Translations under genes and position numbers: made by a program
Notes under the pieces: generated by a model
What the model was told of the DNA's origin: nothing
What the model saw: the letters and a program-made list of their open reading frames with translations, nothing else
Database searches by the model: none
Source of the DNA: Mangrovimonas xylaniphaga
GTDB lineage: Bacteria > Bacteroidota > Bacteroidia > Flavobacteriales > Flavobacteriaceae
Reading direction: 5' to 3'
NCBI RefSeq assembly: GCF_001280435.1
Contig: NZ_LBIP01000013.1
Location: 1,488,001 to 1,552,000 of the forward strand
Length of the DNA stretch: 64,000 bases
Shown: one piece after another, positions 31,084-40,800 of the stretch
Numbering within the stretch: the stretch's first letter is position 1
Layout: every line of letters begins with the position of its first letter

Positions 31084-31719
31084 TTATTTTATTAATAGAT
31101 GAAAATTTATGGGGGTTACTTTTTTTAGTTTTTCTACATAAGATAGTTTTCCGTCATTGTTGTAAACTTGCTTTTCTATAATTAAGCCTTTAGGTACATT
31201 TTTATGAAGGTTCCAAATGTTAAAAAGGGTTGGGTGAGCTATAAAAGGTTGTATTGGTGTGCTAGTGTCGATGACGAATATATGGCAGGAAAGTTTGTTT
31301 TTGTTAGCTTGTTGGGCATTGTTCATTTTGAAAATTACTCTAGGGCAACTTTTGTTGTTGATAATGGTATCGTTTAAATTTTCAATTACATATTTTTTTG
31401 CTTTTTTTTCATAGATGTTGTCATATGGGTGTGTGAAGTTTTTAGGTATTACTAGCGAACTTAATTTTTTGTAATCGCCATCCAAGGTTACGCGACCTGT
31501 TAGTTTATCTTGGTCTTTAAAATATAATTGATTTCTTTTATTTGAATCGTTGCGGATATCTGCATAATAGCTATTGTCCCTGCTGTTTATGTAATAACTC
31601 ACGTTTTCAATTGAGTTTGGAAAGTTGTTTTTTATTTCGTACTCTAAGCGGTAATCAAAATTATAGTTTATTGAGGTTTGGCAACTTAGGGCAAGTAAAA
31701 GTATAAGAGCAATTTTCAT
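31084..31719 (-). CDS. Lipoprotein of unknown function (211 aa)
   Basis: Signal peptide with lipobox LLLALSC (C13). The mature part is beta-rich: NFDYRLEYEIKNN, SYYINSRDNSYYADI, KKYVIENLNDTIINNKSCPRVIF. The last segment 'ND-T-I-NNKSC' is like GLPGLI or DUF4412-type Bacteroidota lipoproteins, though I cannot confirm this. The gene is visibly AT-rich compared with its neighbours. No partners. Confidence 0.7.
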   Translation of the reverse strand: MKIALILLLALSCQTSINYNFDYRLEYEIKNNFPNSIENVSYYINSRDNSYYADIRNDSNKRNQLYFKDQDKLTGRVTLDGDYKKLSSLVIPKNFTHPYDNIYEKKAKKYVIENLNDTIINNKSCPRVIFKMNNAQQANKNKLSCHIFVIDTSTPIQPFIAHPTLFNIWNLHKNVPKGLIIEKQVYNNDGKLSYVEKLKKVTPINFHLLIK

Positions 31720-31881
31720 AAGTAAGTATCAGTTTTTTCTTCTTATAAATATAAAGGGATATATCTTTTAAGACTGTGAAATCCGATAATTTTTGCACTG
31801 AAACTTATGTAATTGATTGAGATACACTTTGATTTGTGATTTCCTCAGCTTTTAATAGGTGGGCAAGTGTAGGTGGAACGC

Positions 31882-32772
31882 TTATTTTAATGAAATAGGG
31901 GTTATGGTATACCCAAGGTTTTGCAGTTTTACAATAAGGCCGCATTGGTACATTAAGTGGCTTAGCCCAACAGCAATAAAACAATTGTTGGTTTCCAAAA
32001 GCGGGTTGATGCTTGCAAGCCATGCCTGATTTCTATCTGCGAGGATCAAACTGTTTTGGCAAGGTGTATGGAATTGGTAATCTATATCCATTTGGCGGTA
32101 CCAATCGGTTTCTTGGCAGTTGTTAGGGTTTGTCTCTTTTAGCTTGGCAATTATGTTGGCCAATCGTTTTTTGTGCACTTTTTTTGGCATGCCTTTTACA
32201 TCTTTGTTGATAAGGGCAATTTGGGCCTCGGTTGTTTCTAGGCCTATCAGCTTAAGCTGGAGGTTTTGGGCTTTGGTGCCAATATAGTCGTCTAGGGACA
32301 GGTGTGTGTCTGTGCTGTCTTTGCTCTGGCATACTTGCTCTTTAAAATGCCTGTTCAGAAATACATAAAGTTCCGTAGGCGTCATTTTGTGGAATTTGGT
32401 AGGGCTGTTGGCAAAAAGGGTATTTATAAAATTGAGGTCGTCTTTGCTTAAATAGGAATTCCATGGTGTGCTGCTGCTGCGGGCATTAATGATGTCCTGA
32501 GCCATTTGTCCTGGAAGGTTCAAGTTTTCCTTAATGAGTACATTGCAGGAGGCCAATGCTTTATTGGCTGTTGCGAGCGAATCAAAAAACGATTTGCCGA
32601 AGGCGTGGTGCGTACCAAAGAGATAGGATACTTGTTGGTTCTTGGGGTGGGTGACCTTAAAGAGGATGGTGGCGGTGTAAGGGGTCTTGGCATTAGGCTG
32701 TACTTGGCCTAAAAGGTACCACGGTAATAGCATCAAGCAAATAAAAAGCGAAATGGAGAAGGGGTGTTTCAT
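31882..32772 (-). CDS. TraB/GumN-family protein
   Basis: 296 residues from the chosen ATG (MKHPFSISLFICLML), which gives a clean signal peptide. The TraB/GumN fold is seen in SYLFGTHHAFGKSFFDSL near the N-terminus and DRNQAWLASINPLLETNNCFIAVGLSHL near the C-terminus, where the His residues correspond to the conserved metal-site positions of the family. Known: members are putative metalloproteases of the periplasm. Its activity has not been shown in general. Monocistronic. Confidence 0.85.
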   Translation of the reverse strand: MKHPFSISLFICLMLLPWYLLGQVQPNAKTPYTATILFKVTHPKNQQVSYLFGTHHAFGKSFFDSLATANKALASCNVLIKENLNLPGQMAQDIINARSSSTPWNSYLSKDDLNFINTLFANSPTKFHKMTPTELYVFLNRHFKEQVCQSKDSTDTHLSLDDYIGTKAQNLQLKLIGLETTEAQIALINKDVKGMPKKVHKKRLANIIAKLKETNPNNCQETDWYRQMDIDYQFHTPCQNSLILADRNQAWLASINPLLETNNCFIAVGLSHLMYQCGLIVKLQNLGYTITPISLK

Positions 32773-32915
32773 GCAGTAAACCAAGTTGTTTTAACGAAAT
32801 GTGTTTTGTTGATTTCTGTGACTAACTCCTAAGATAGATAAATATATGATAGGAACCGGCATTTTGAATGGTGCCTATGGAAGTAATCTTGTAGGTTCAT
32901 TGGTTTTTTAAAGGA

Positions 32916-32946
32916 CATTCCCTTTAATCCCCCTTCAAAGGGGGAA
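32916..32946. repeat. Dispersed palindromic repeat, copy B
   Basis: ACATTCCCTTT followed by TCCCCCTTCAAAGGGGGA, almost the same arrangement as at 16621-16651, in an intergenic gap. Confidence 0.6.
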
Positions 32947-33008
32947 TTTTAATGTCACCTATAGACGCCTACAGGGATGTCTATTCCATAGAGGTTTAAA
33001 TATATGTT

Positions 33009-34277
33009 TTATATGTTGCTTGCCTTCTCCAATCCCTTATAATACCACGCATAGGTCCCAATCACTATAAAACAAATTAAAGGGATAAGGTAGGAATAGG
33101 CCGTTCCAAAAATATCAAGAAGCCCACCTTGTGCGGGAGTTAATACCGCCCCACCCAAGATGGCCATGATAAGGCCTGAGGAGCCTACCTTGGTTTCGTC
33201 CTCGTCAAGCCCTTCGCAGCCCATCCCGAAAATGGTAGGGAACATCAAACTCATAAAGGCCGAGATTCCAATTAGCGAGGTCACACCTATAAGGCCACCA
33301 ATAAAGATCACATTCAAGGTAAGGATTGACGCGATAATTGCCGATACCAATAACAGACTTTCTGGACGGAAACGTTGCATAAGAGCGGTAAAGATCCAAC
33401 GGAACACTCCAAAGAGAATGAGGGCCAAAGTATGGTACTGCAGCGCCATTTCCTGTGTGGTGGCCAGCTCTTCAGGAATGTAAAAGTTGGTATAAGTCCA
33501 CACTGAAATTTGTGCACCCACATAGAAAAATTGGGCAATCACGGCAAAGCGATAGTTCTTTTGTTTAAATAGTTTCAAAAATGTTTGCCTCATGCGTACT
33601 TTTTTATCGGGGCTAGCCTCTTTTGGCATCTTGGTAGCGGCAATTAAAATCCACACCAATACCAATACGCCGGCCACCGAGAGGTAGGGGAAAATAACAA
33701 TGTTAAGTGTTTCCTGAATTTGTGAGGCCTTTATCAAAATGTTGCCTTCGGCATCCAAAGGCATTTTAGCCATAATCATGATTTGGCACATCAGTACTCC
33801 AATTACTGAACCCACAGGGTTGAAGGATTGGGCAAGGTTCAAGCGCTTTGTGGCGGTGTCTTTAGGGCCTAAACTAAGCATGTAGGGGTTAGCATTGGTC
33901 TCTAAGATGCCAAGCCCACAGGCTAAAATGTAATAGGACAGGCAAAAGAATACAAACTCCTGCAACAAAGTAGAAGGGTATAGTAAAAAGCAGCCCACCA
34001 CATATAGTCCTAGGCCTACCAATACTCCAGTTTTATAGGAATATTTTCGTGAGATAAGGGCGCCTGGTATGGCCATACAGAAATACCCAAAGTAGAAGGT
34101 AAACTGGATGAGGGAGGCTTGAAAAGTGGTAAGGTTTCCAAACACCGCCTTAAAAACTCTTACTAGAGGATCCGTTAAATTGTTGGCAATACCCCAGCCC
34201 ATAAAGCAAAGGGACAATAAAATAAATGGTAATAAATATTTGGGCGCTACAACAGGCCCGTTGGTGGTGTTATTCAT
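33009..34277 (-). CDS. fucP: L-fucose:H+ symporter (MFS)
   Basis: 422 residues from the ATG MNNTTNGP; an ATG four codons earlier overlaps the preceding stop. Twelve membrane helices are present. The FucP pattern is clear: LCFMGWGIANNLTDPLVRVFK, FGYFCMAIPGALISRKYSYKTG, LGILETNANPYMLSLGP and LNLAQSFNPVGSVIGVL. It carries L-fucose, or a related 6-deoxy sugar, with protons across the inner membrane. Next to the mutarotase gene upstream. Fucose isomerase, kinase and aldolase genes are not in the window. Confidence 0.9.
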   Translation of the reverse strand: MNNTTNGPVVAPKYLLPFILLSLCFMGWGIANNLTDPLVRVFKAVFGNLTTFQASLIQFTFYFGYFCMAIPGALISRKYSYKTGVLVGLGLYVVGCFLLYPSTLLQEFVFFCLSYYILACGLGILETNANPYMLSLGPKDTATKRLNLAQSFNPVGSVIGVLMCQIMIMAKMPLDAEGNILIKASQIQETLNIVIFPYLSVAGVLVLVWILIAATKMPKEASPDKKVRMRQTFLKLFKQKNYRFAVIAQFFYVGAQISVWTYTNFYIPEELATTQEMALQYHTLALILFGVFRWIFTALMQRFRPESLLLVSAIIASILTLNVIFIGGLIGVTSLIGISAFMSLMFPTIFGMGCEGLDEDETKVGSSGLIMAILGGAVLTPAQGGLLDIFGTAYSYLIPLICFIVIGTYAWYYKGLEKASNI

Positions 34278-34282
34278 GTGAG

Positions 34283-34618
34283 TTAGCAATCGGTAAGTTT
34301 AAAAATTGGGGTCATTTCAAGCCATTTTTCGTCGCCATTGGTGAGGCGCTGTTGGTAGGCGTCCATAAGGAGTTCCCATTCCCGTTGTCCAGGCATTTCT
34401 GCTAGTTTAGCCATTTGGGCTTCCCAGTTGAAGCTATCGGGTACGGTTACGACCATGCACATACGGGTGTTCCATCGGAAAATTTGCATGTCCTCTATGC
34501 CAATGTTGCGTAGACCCGCAACTATTTCAGGTTTTATTTTTTGTGGGGAATGCCAATGTTCATATTCGGCAATAAGTTCTGGGTCAGGTTGTAAATCCAA
34601 GGTAAAACAATAGGTCAT
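34283..34618 (-). CDS. L-rhamnose/L-fucose mutarotase
   Basis: 111 residues of the RhaM (DUF718) fold: MTYCFTLDLQPDPELIAEYEHWH, IRNIGIEDMQIFRW-like core and LMDAYQQRLTNGDEKWLEMTPIF. It interconverts the alpha and beta anomers of L-rhamnose or L-fucose. It starts the transcript that continues into fucP 5 bases later, so it probably serves fucose imported by that symporter. Confidence 0.85.
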   Translation of the reverse strand: MTYCFTLDLQPDPELIAEYEHWHSPQKIKPEIVAGLRNIGIEDMQIFRWNTRMCMVVTVPDSFNWEAQMAKLAEMPGQREWELLMDAYQQRLTNGDEKWLEMTPIFKLTDC

Positions 34619-34860
34619 GGATGGCGTTATAATAATTGTCCGTAGTGCTTGTGCCGATAAAGATAGTATAAAATGAAAGTCATCTACAAAAAAGTGCTTT
34701 TTGAAAGGAATGGGTGAGGAGGGTGTATATTTTTATTTTTTGAAAAGTAGAAAAGGAAAACCTCAGTAACAATGGGCTGTGAAAAGCCTAGTGGCTTATG
34801 TAAGAATAATCATATTAGATAGTCGGTGTAAACAGATGGTAGAAATTATGTTTTTAAAGC

Positions 34861-34868
34861 TATATTTG
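34861..34868 (+). promoter_or_regulatory. -7 box for the TPR-AraC regulator
   Basis: TATATTTG matches TAnnTTTG and lies 46 bases before the ATG at 34914. No TTG at the usual spacing. Confidence 0.4.
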
Positions 34869-34913
34869 TAGCGCACCTCAATTAATTAGTAACAGATCAG
34901 ACTACGCAAGCCA

Positions 34914-36491
34914 ATGAATTTGTGTTTTAAACGCCTTTATGCCATCACCTTTGCCCTTGGGCTTTCGTGGGGTGTTACGGAGGCTGCTGCTCTGTATGCC
35001 CAAGCCGATGATTTGCAGCTTAAGGCCAATGAATTGGTGTATTCCAACCCTGAGGAAGCCATTAAAATTGCCGAGGTCATCATAAAAAGTCATGAGAATG
35101 ATGATGAGATTCAGGCACAAATGGGACTTCTTTTGGCCAAGTGCTATTGGGTAAAAGGCGAGTATAAACAAGCTGCCGACTGGCTGTTTAAGGCGAGTGC
35201 TCAAGTGCCAAAAAACAACTACAAGGATAGGGCGGCCATAGGCGTGTTTAAGGTGAAGTTACTACATGAATTGCAATTGCAAGGTGCCATTCCTACCTAT
35301 AGCGAACATACCTCCAATTGGATTGATGAGGTAACTTCCGAAACAACTAAGGATTCCTTGCAATTTAGGTTGCAATTGGAACAGTTGGACTTTAAAGCTG
35401 CTGATGATAGGGCAAAAGTTTTAGGGCTTTTGGACCAGATGGAACAGGAGTTTGGTGACTTCCTAAAGAGTTCACCTGCAGATTACATTGATTTTTATTT
35501 GGCCAAGGAGACTGCTTTGCAGCAATCGGCAAATTATCAAACTGCTATGGCTGAAGCGAACAAGGCCATGCATTTGATAGACCAATCCAATAGTAATAAT
35601 TTATATAGTAAGGCGGTAGCCTTTAAAGCTCTCGGGACGCTATACCATAAATTGGGGGCGTTTAGAAAAAGTGAGGAAACCTTGTTTGTAGCTTTAAAGT
35701 TTGCCGAAATTTTGGATAACCGTTCTTTGTTGAAAGAAATTAATCAAGAGTTGGGGCTCAATTACCTTTCGGCGGGTCAGAACAATCAGCACAAAGTTTA
35801 TAATTATGAGTTTTTGCTGTTGAACAAGGAGGTTGAAATCAAGGAACGTGAAGCGGTAAATGCTTTGTATAATTTAATAGGAAAGGAAAACGAGGCAGTT
35901 ATTGAAGCTACAAAAAATAGGTATGCAGAATATATCTATATGGCGGTAGGTGTTTTTTTGCTGGTTATTGGTATTGGCTTATTGGTATTGCTGAAAAGTT
36001 ATTTTAAAAAGAGACGTTTGGGAGAAATCATTCGGTATTTGGAAATCAACCATACCAATTTGGCCAAAATTAAACCTGCCAAACGCAAAGCGGCCAAAAA
36101 GTTGGTGATTCCAGAGGACACGGAAAAGGCAATTTTGTCCAAATTGAAGAAGTTCCAGAATTCCCGAAAGTTCTTGAGTAAGGATATGTCTATAGCAGTA
36201 TTGGCCGGGCAGTTTGAAACCAATACCAAGTATTTGTCGGAAATTATCAATAAGCATTATAATGACAACTTTAATACTTTTATCAATAAGCTGCGCATTA
36301 ACTATATTATTGAGAAGTTGAAGGCAGACCCTAACTATATCAATTATAAAATAAGTGTGTTGGCTGATGAGTGTGGCTTTTCGTCGCACAGTAGTTTTGC
36401 TACGGTATTTAAGTCTATTGTAGGTATGCCACCGGCAACCTATATCAATTTGTTAAGGGAAGAGCGTAACGAAGAATTAAGCAACAACTAG
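34914..36491 (+). CDS. Membrane-bound TPR regulator with AraC-type DNA-binding domain
   Basis: 525 residues: signal peptide or anchor at 1-33, a TPR array in the periplasm (about 35-310), a membrane helix (about 343-367, YIYMAVGVFLLVIGIGLLVLL), then a cytoplasmic AraC-type HTH domain (about 420-515, containing SIAVLAGQFETNTKYLSEIINKHY and ISVLADECGFSSHSSFATVFK). Such one-component sensors are characteristic of Flavobacteriia. It lies directly upstream of a TPR protein and the adhesin locus, which it might control. Its stop and the next start are 3 bases apart. Confidence 0.85.
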   Translation: MNLCFKRLYAITFALGLSWGVTEAAALYAQADDLQLKANELVYSNPEEAIKIAEVIIKSHENDDEIQAQMGLLLAKCYWVKGEYKQAADWLFKASAQVPKNNYKDRAAIGVFKVKLLHELQLQGAIPTYSEHTSNWIDEVTSETTKDSLQFRLQLEQLDFKAADDRAKVLGLLDQMEQEFGDFLKSSPADYIDFYLAKETALQQSANYQTAMAEANKAMHLIDQSNSNNLYSKAVAFKALGTLYHKLGAFRKSEETLFVALKFAEILDNRSLLKEINQELGLNYLSAGQNNQHKVYNYEFLLLNKEVEIKEREAVNALYNLIGKENEAVIEATKNRYAEYIYMAVGVFLLVIGIGLLVLLKSYFKKRRLGEIIRYLEINHTNLAKIKPAKRKAAKKLVIPEDTEKAILSKLKKFQNSRKFLSKDMSIAVLAGQFETNTKYLSEIINKHYNDNFNTFINKLRINYIIEKLKADPNYINYKISVLADECGFSSHSSFATVFKSIVGMPPATYINLLREERNEELSNN

Positions 36492-36494
36492 ATT

Positions 36495-37643
36495 ATGGAC
36501 ATCAGGAAATGGCTTTTGGGTTTTTATATGTTGGTCCTATTTGGGATGCTGCAAGGTTATGCGCAGAATGCTTTAAGTGATAAGGATCTGGAAGATTTGA
36601 TTGCCTTAAAGACCAATCAGATTTATGAGGACCCCGAGAGTTGTATTGAATTTGGCTTAGAAGTTTATCAGGATGAAGCAAATAAAATAAATATTAGGAT
36701 CAAAGCTTTGGCTTTGGTGTCTTCAGCTTATTCTTCCAAACGCGATTATCAAAAGGCCTTGGAGTATATCTCGATGGCAAACGAATTGATGGAACAGGTA
36801 AATGATCCACTATTGGCAATTGAGATTTTATCTAGGACGGGTATTCTGTACCAACAGATGAGTATCTATGATAAGTCTATAGAGTTTTTGGACAAAACCG
36901 AAAAGGCCTGTTTGGCCTATCCTGTGAGAGATTCGGTACGAACCTTTTTGGCTAAGACTTATATTGTAAAAGGATTTATCTATAGAGAAAACTTGAGTTG
37001 TGATATTGCCTTAAATTTTTTTGACAAGGGCATCAAGGAATATGAGGCAAAGGGGCTTTTTTACGAAACGAATTTGAGCATTGCCTACTACAATAAAGGG
37101 AATTGCTATACTACTTTGTCTCAATACGAAGAAGCAAAGGAGAGTTACAGACGATCTATCACTTTAGCTAGCGCTAAAGGAGCTAATAGTTTGGTGTCTT
37201 TTGCACAAAAGGGATTGGCGGAAGTCTATTTGCGAGAAGGAAGGTATCAAGAGGCTATCGATTTATTGCAAAATGCCCTCAACCAATCCAAAGATGTTGG
37301 CGACTTAGTATTGAACCAAGGTATTTACCAGGGACTTTTTGAAAACTATTTGGCTCTGGACGATTGGGAACAATACCAAGTTTACTACAACCATTTTTTA
37401 GCGACAAAAGATGAAATTGAGCTGTCCGAAAGGAATTCCATTAGTGATGCCATCCAAGAAAATGATCGTCTTAAAGATGCTCAAATTGACGCAATCCAAT
37501 CCCATTTTTCATTTAATGTAAAGGCTATTTTGGTGACTGGATTTCTACTTCTGGTAGTCATTGTTTTTATGGAAATAAAGCAAAAATCCCGAATTAAAGC
37601 CCTCAAAAAGCAGGTTGAGAAACTTCAACAAAGGAAATCTTAA
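36495..37643 (+). CDS. TPR protein with C-terminal membrane helix, no DNA-binding domain
   Basis: 382 residues: signal peptide ending YAQN, a TPR array (about 45-315; NKGNCYTTLSQYEEAKESYRRS and YLREGRYQEAIDLLQNALNQ are clear units), then one membrane helix (about 345-365) and a short basic tail. It has the same order as the preceding regulator but stops where the HTH domain would begin. Likely the partner or signal-binding subunit of that regulator; inference from layout and spacing. Confidence 0.8.
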   Translation: MDIRKWLLGFYMLVLFGMLQGYAQNALSDKDLEDLIALKTNQIYEDPESCIEFGLEVYQDEANKINIRIKALALVSSAYSSKRDYQKALEYISMANELMEQVNDPLLAIEILSRTGILYQQMSIYDKSIEFLDKTEKACLAYPVRDSVRTFLAKTYIVKGFIYRENLSCDIALNFFDKGIKEYEAKGLFYETNLSIAYYNKGNCYTTLSQYEEAKESYRRSITLASAKGANSLVSFAQKGLAEVYLREGRYQEAIDLLQNALNQSKDVGDLVLNQGIYQGLFENYLALDDWEQYQVYYNHFLATKDEIELSERNSISDAIQENDRLKDAQIDAIQSHFSFNVKAILVTGFLLLVVIVFMEIKQKSRIKALKKQVEKLQQRKS

Positions 37644-37807
37644 CAATTCCTTAAGATTGGGTTGTTTTAAGGGTATTTTGTTGTTTGTCAATTGTTTGTT
37701 TGAGGTTTTGTCCTTTCGAATTTCAGTAAATATTAAAACCTATACTTATATATATGTTATATTTATGTATAGTTTTAGAGCAGAAATACTAACTGAAATT
37801 GCAAACG

Positions 37808-40800
37808 ATGAAAAACAAGTTACAATCTAATGTAGCAAAGACCGCTTTCTTTTTGAAAAGAGATTTTCGTGTGGATGCTAATGCATTCACCGGAATACCC
37901 CTTTTGAAAGGAAAGCTAAAATTCCTATTTACGATAGGAGTGTTTGTCCTTTTTTCTATGAAAGGATTTTCACAATTAGCAAATGAATCATTTGAAAGCG
38001 GTGTGCCTGCAACATGGACGCTTTTAGATAATGAAGTAGGTACTACCCAATGGGGGGCAACCTCAGATGGATATTTAGACAGTAATGCGGTGTCTGTAAA
38101 TCCAAGTGCCGATAATATTGGGGATGGTAGTACTGCCGAATATTATTTGGTAACACCTAGGTTTACGGTCCCTACAAATGGTGAATTACATTTCTACACT
38201 AAGCAAGGAAGTGATGTTGATTATGGTACTACTTACCAAATTAGGGTGTCCACAGCTGAAGATCTAGATATTTATGGATTTAGTACTTCTGTGAAGACTT
38301 ATTCGGAAACCAATTTAAATGAAGGTTCTCAGACAGAATATGAACATAAGGTAATAGACTTGTCTACTTTGGCTAATGCAGAGGTATACTTTGCTTTTGT
38401 AGCTGTCAATAATCAAAATGGGGCTGTTCCTACGGGAGACGAGTGGTTTATTGATGATGTTGCGGTCTTGCAAGGTTGTGATGAGATCCCGGCAGCTAAT
38501 ATTACCATGACTAATATTACTACCAACGAAGCCGAAGTAACCTGGACGCATCCTTCTGCTTCCAATTTTAATGTTGAAATTGTTCCTGAAGGGGCATTTC
38601 CAAATGGTGTTGGTGTTCCTGTAAATGGAAACTCTTATACGTTTACAGACTTGGTGTCTGAAGTTGTTTACAATGTATATGTACAGGCGGTTTGTGATAA
38701 TGGTACGGGGAGTGAATGGAGCGATCCTGTAAGTTTTGAAACTGTAAAATCTGGATTGTCTTGTGACAGTGCCATTGTGATACCATCAGATTTGACGGAA
38801 CCATATATTGTAGAGGACAACTTGAGCAATTATGGGAATCCATTTGTTGTTAATGATACGCAGGGAAGTAACTGTGTGACTGGAGCACCAGATACGTGGA
38901 ATTTCTTGAAAGGAGACAAGTTGTTTATGTCCTATACGCCAGAAGAAGATGGCTTGGTCTCTATTTTCCAAAGTGTTCCTAAAGAACAAATAGCTAGTGA
39001 AAACTGCTATAATAAAGGGTCTTCCGTATTGATATATGAAAGCTGTGATGATGTTGGGGTAAGCTGTATGGCGGGTGCTTATACTGCTACAGGTCAGGAG
39101 GAAACTTCTATAGAAGGTTTCTTGGCAGAAGCAGGGAAAACTTATATAATAGTGGTGTCTTCCAATTTAAGTCCTGGTGCAGGAATCTGTTTTACTTTTG
39201 AAATGAGAGCCTCTTCGTGTCCTACTCCTACAGGAATTACCTATGAGGACTTAACGGCGACCAGTGTAGCCATGTCTTGGGAAAATATTGGTGGCTTTGC
39301 CAATTCTTGGGAATATGCCGTGGTGCCGACGGGAGATCCAGTGCCTACTACAGGGATTGTATCTACATCTACAAACACAGGGAACCTAATCGATACAGGA
39401 CTTGTGGCTGGTACTACTTACGATTTTTATGTAAGATCTATTTGTGACGGAACTACTACAGGAGAATGGTCCAATCCATATACCTTTACCACGCAATGTG
39501 TAACCAATACATTACCGTTTTTCGAAGACTTTACAGGAGCGACATCCACTAACCCAGAACCTTGTTGGTATAGTCTCAATTTGAATAAGGATAGGTTCCA
39601 GTGGGGTTATCTTACGGGATACCCAACGCTTCCAACCTTGGATACTCCAGGGAATAATAATGATATCTATTCCTCTCCGCGTTTGAGTTTTGATGCGCTG
39701 CCTAAGCGTTTGACTTATAAGCATAGAGCTACTAATGGAACCTCTACTTATTCCATCAAGCTATCTACAACAGGAATAGGGCCTAATAACTTTACCACAG
39801 AGATTTACCCAGAAACTGCGATTTCTACAAATAATCAATGGGAGACTGTAGTAATTGAGTTGCCTGTTATAGAAGGGGAGGTAAATATTGCTTGGGTAGT
39901 AACGCCTAACCCTGCTGAGGAGGCTACTAGATTATCCATTGATGATATTTTGGTGGAGACTATTCCTCAATGTCCAAATCCTTCTGCATTGGCTGTAGGC
40001 GCTATTCAAGATACGTCTGTAGAGTTGTCTTGGACGGCTGGTGAAAGTGAAACGGAATGGGAAGTGGTAGTGCAAGCACCTGGTGCTGGTGTGCCTACAT
40101 TGCCTGGAGATGTTACTCAGCCAGGGGTGATTACAGATCAAAACCCATATACGGTGGAAGATTTATTGCCAGCAACGCGTTACGAATACTATGTAAGAGC
40201 CAATTGTGGCGATAAAGGTAACAGTGAATGGATAGGGCCATTAGCGTTTACGACGACTTGTGACACCTTTGTAATACCAGTACCGTATTTTGAAACTTTT
40301 AACGATGGTGATGCTGATAGTTATAAATTCTGTTGGTCTGTTGTTAATGCCAATGGCGATAATGCTCAATGGGCAACCTTGGCAGATAAAGCGGCTATTC
40401 AAACGTCTATCTTTGCGCCTCCATCTGCTTTTGATGATTGGTTTATATCGCCTGCTATCAACGTGAATACTGGTTTTAATAAACTGGAGTTTGATTATAT
40501 GGCCTTGAAGAGTGCGGCATTTTCCGGAAACAGATTTGGAATGGAAGTCTTGATTTCTACAACAGACAATAATCCTGCTAGCTTTACAGTACTGGAGCCC
40601 TATTTTGAAATCACCAATACCGCTTTTGAAACAAAAACTATTAATTTTGAATCTAGTGGAACGGTATATATTGCCTTTAGAGTACCGCCAGCATTTGATG
40701 CAGAAAATGGTTTCTCTCATTTACATTTAGATAATGTAAGTATTGAAGCGGCAGAAAGATGTCCAAGACCTTCCAATTTAGCTGTAAGTAATATTACTGG

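Noticed and set aside
40241-40720. 159-codon minus-strand frame
   Set aside because: Antisense shadow inside the giant adhesin; Cys/Arg/Ile-rich composition typical of a reversed beta-rich protein.
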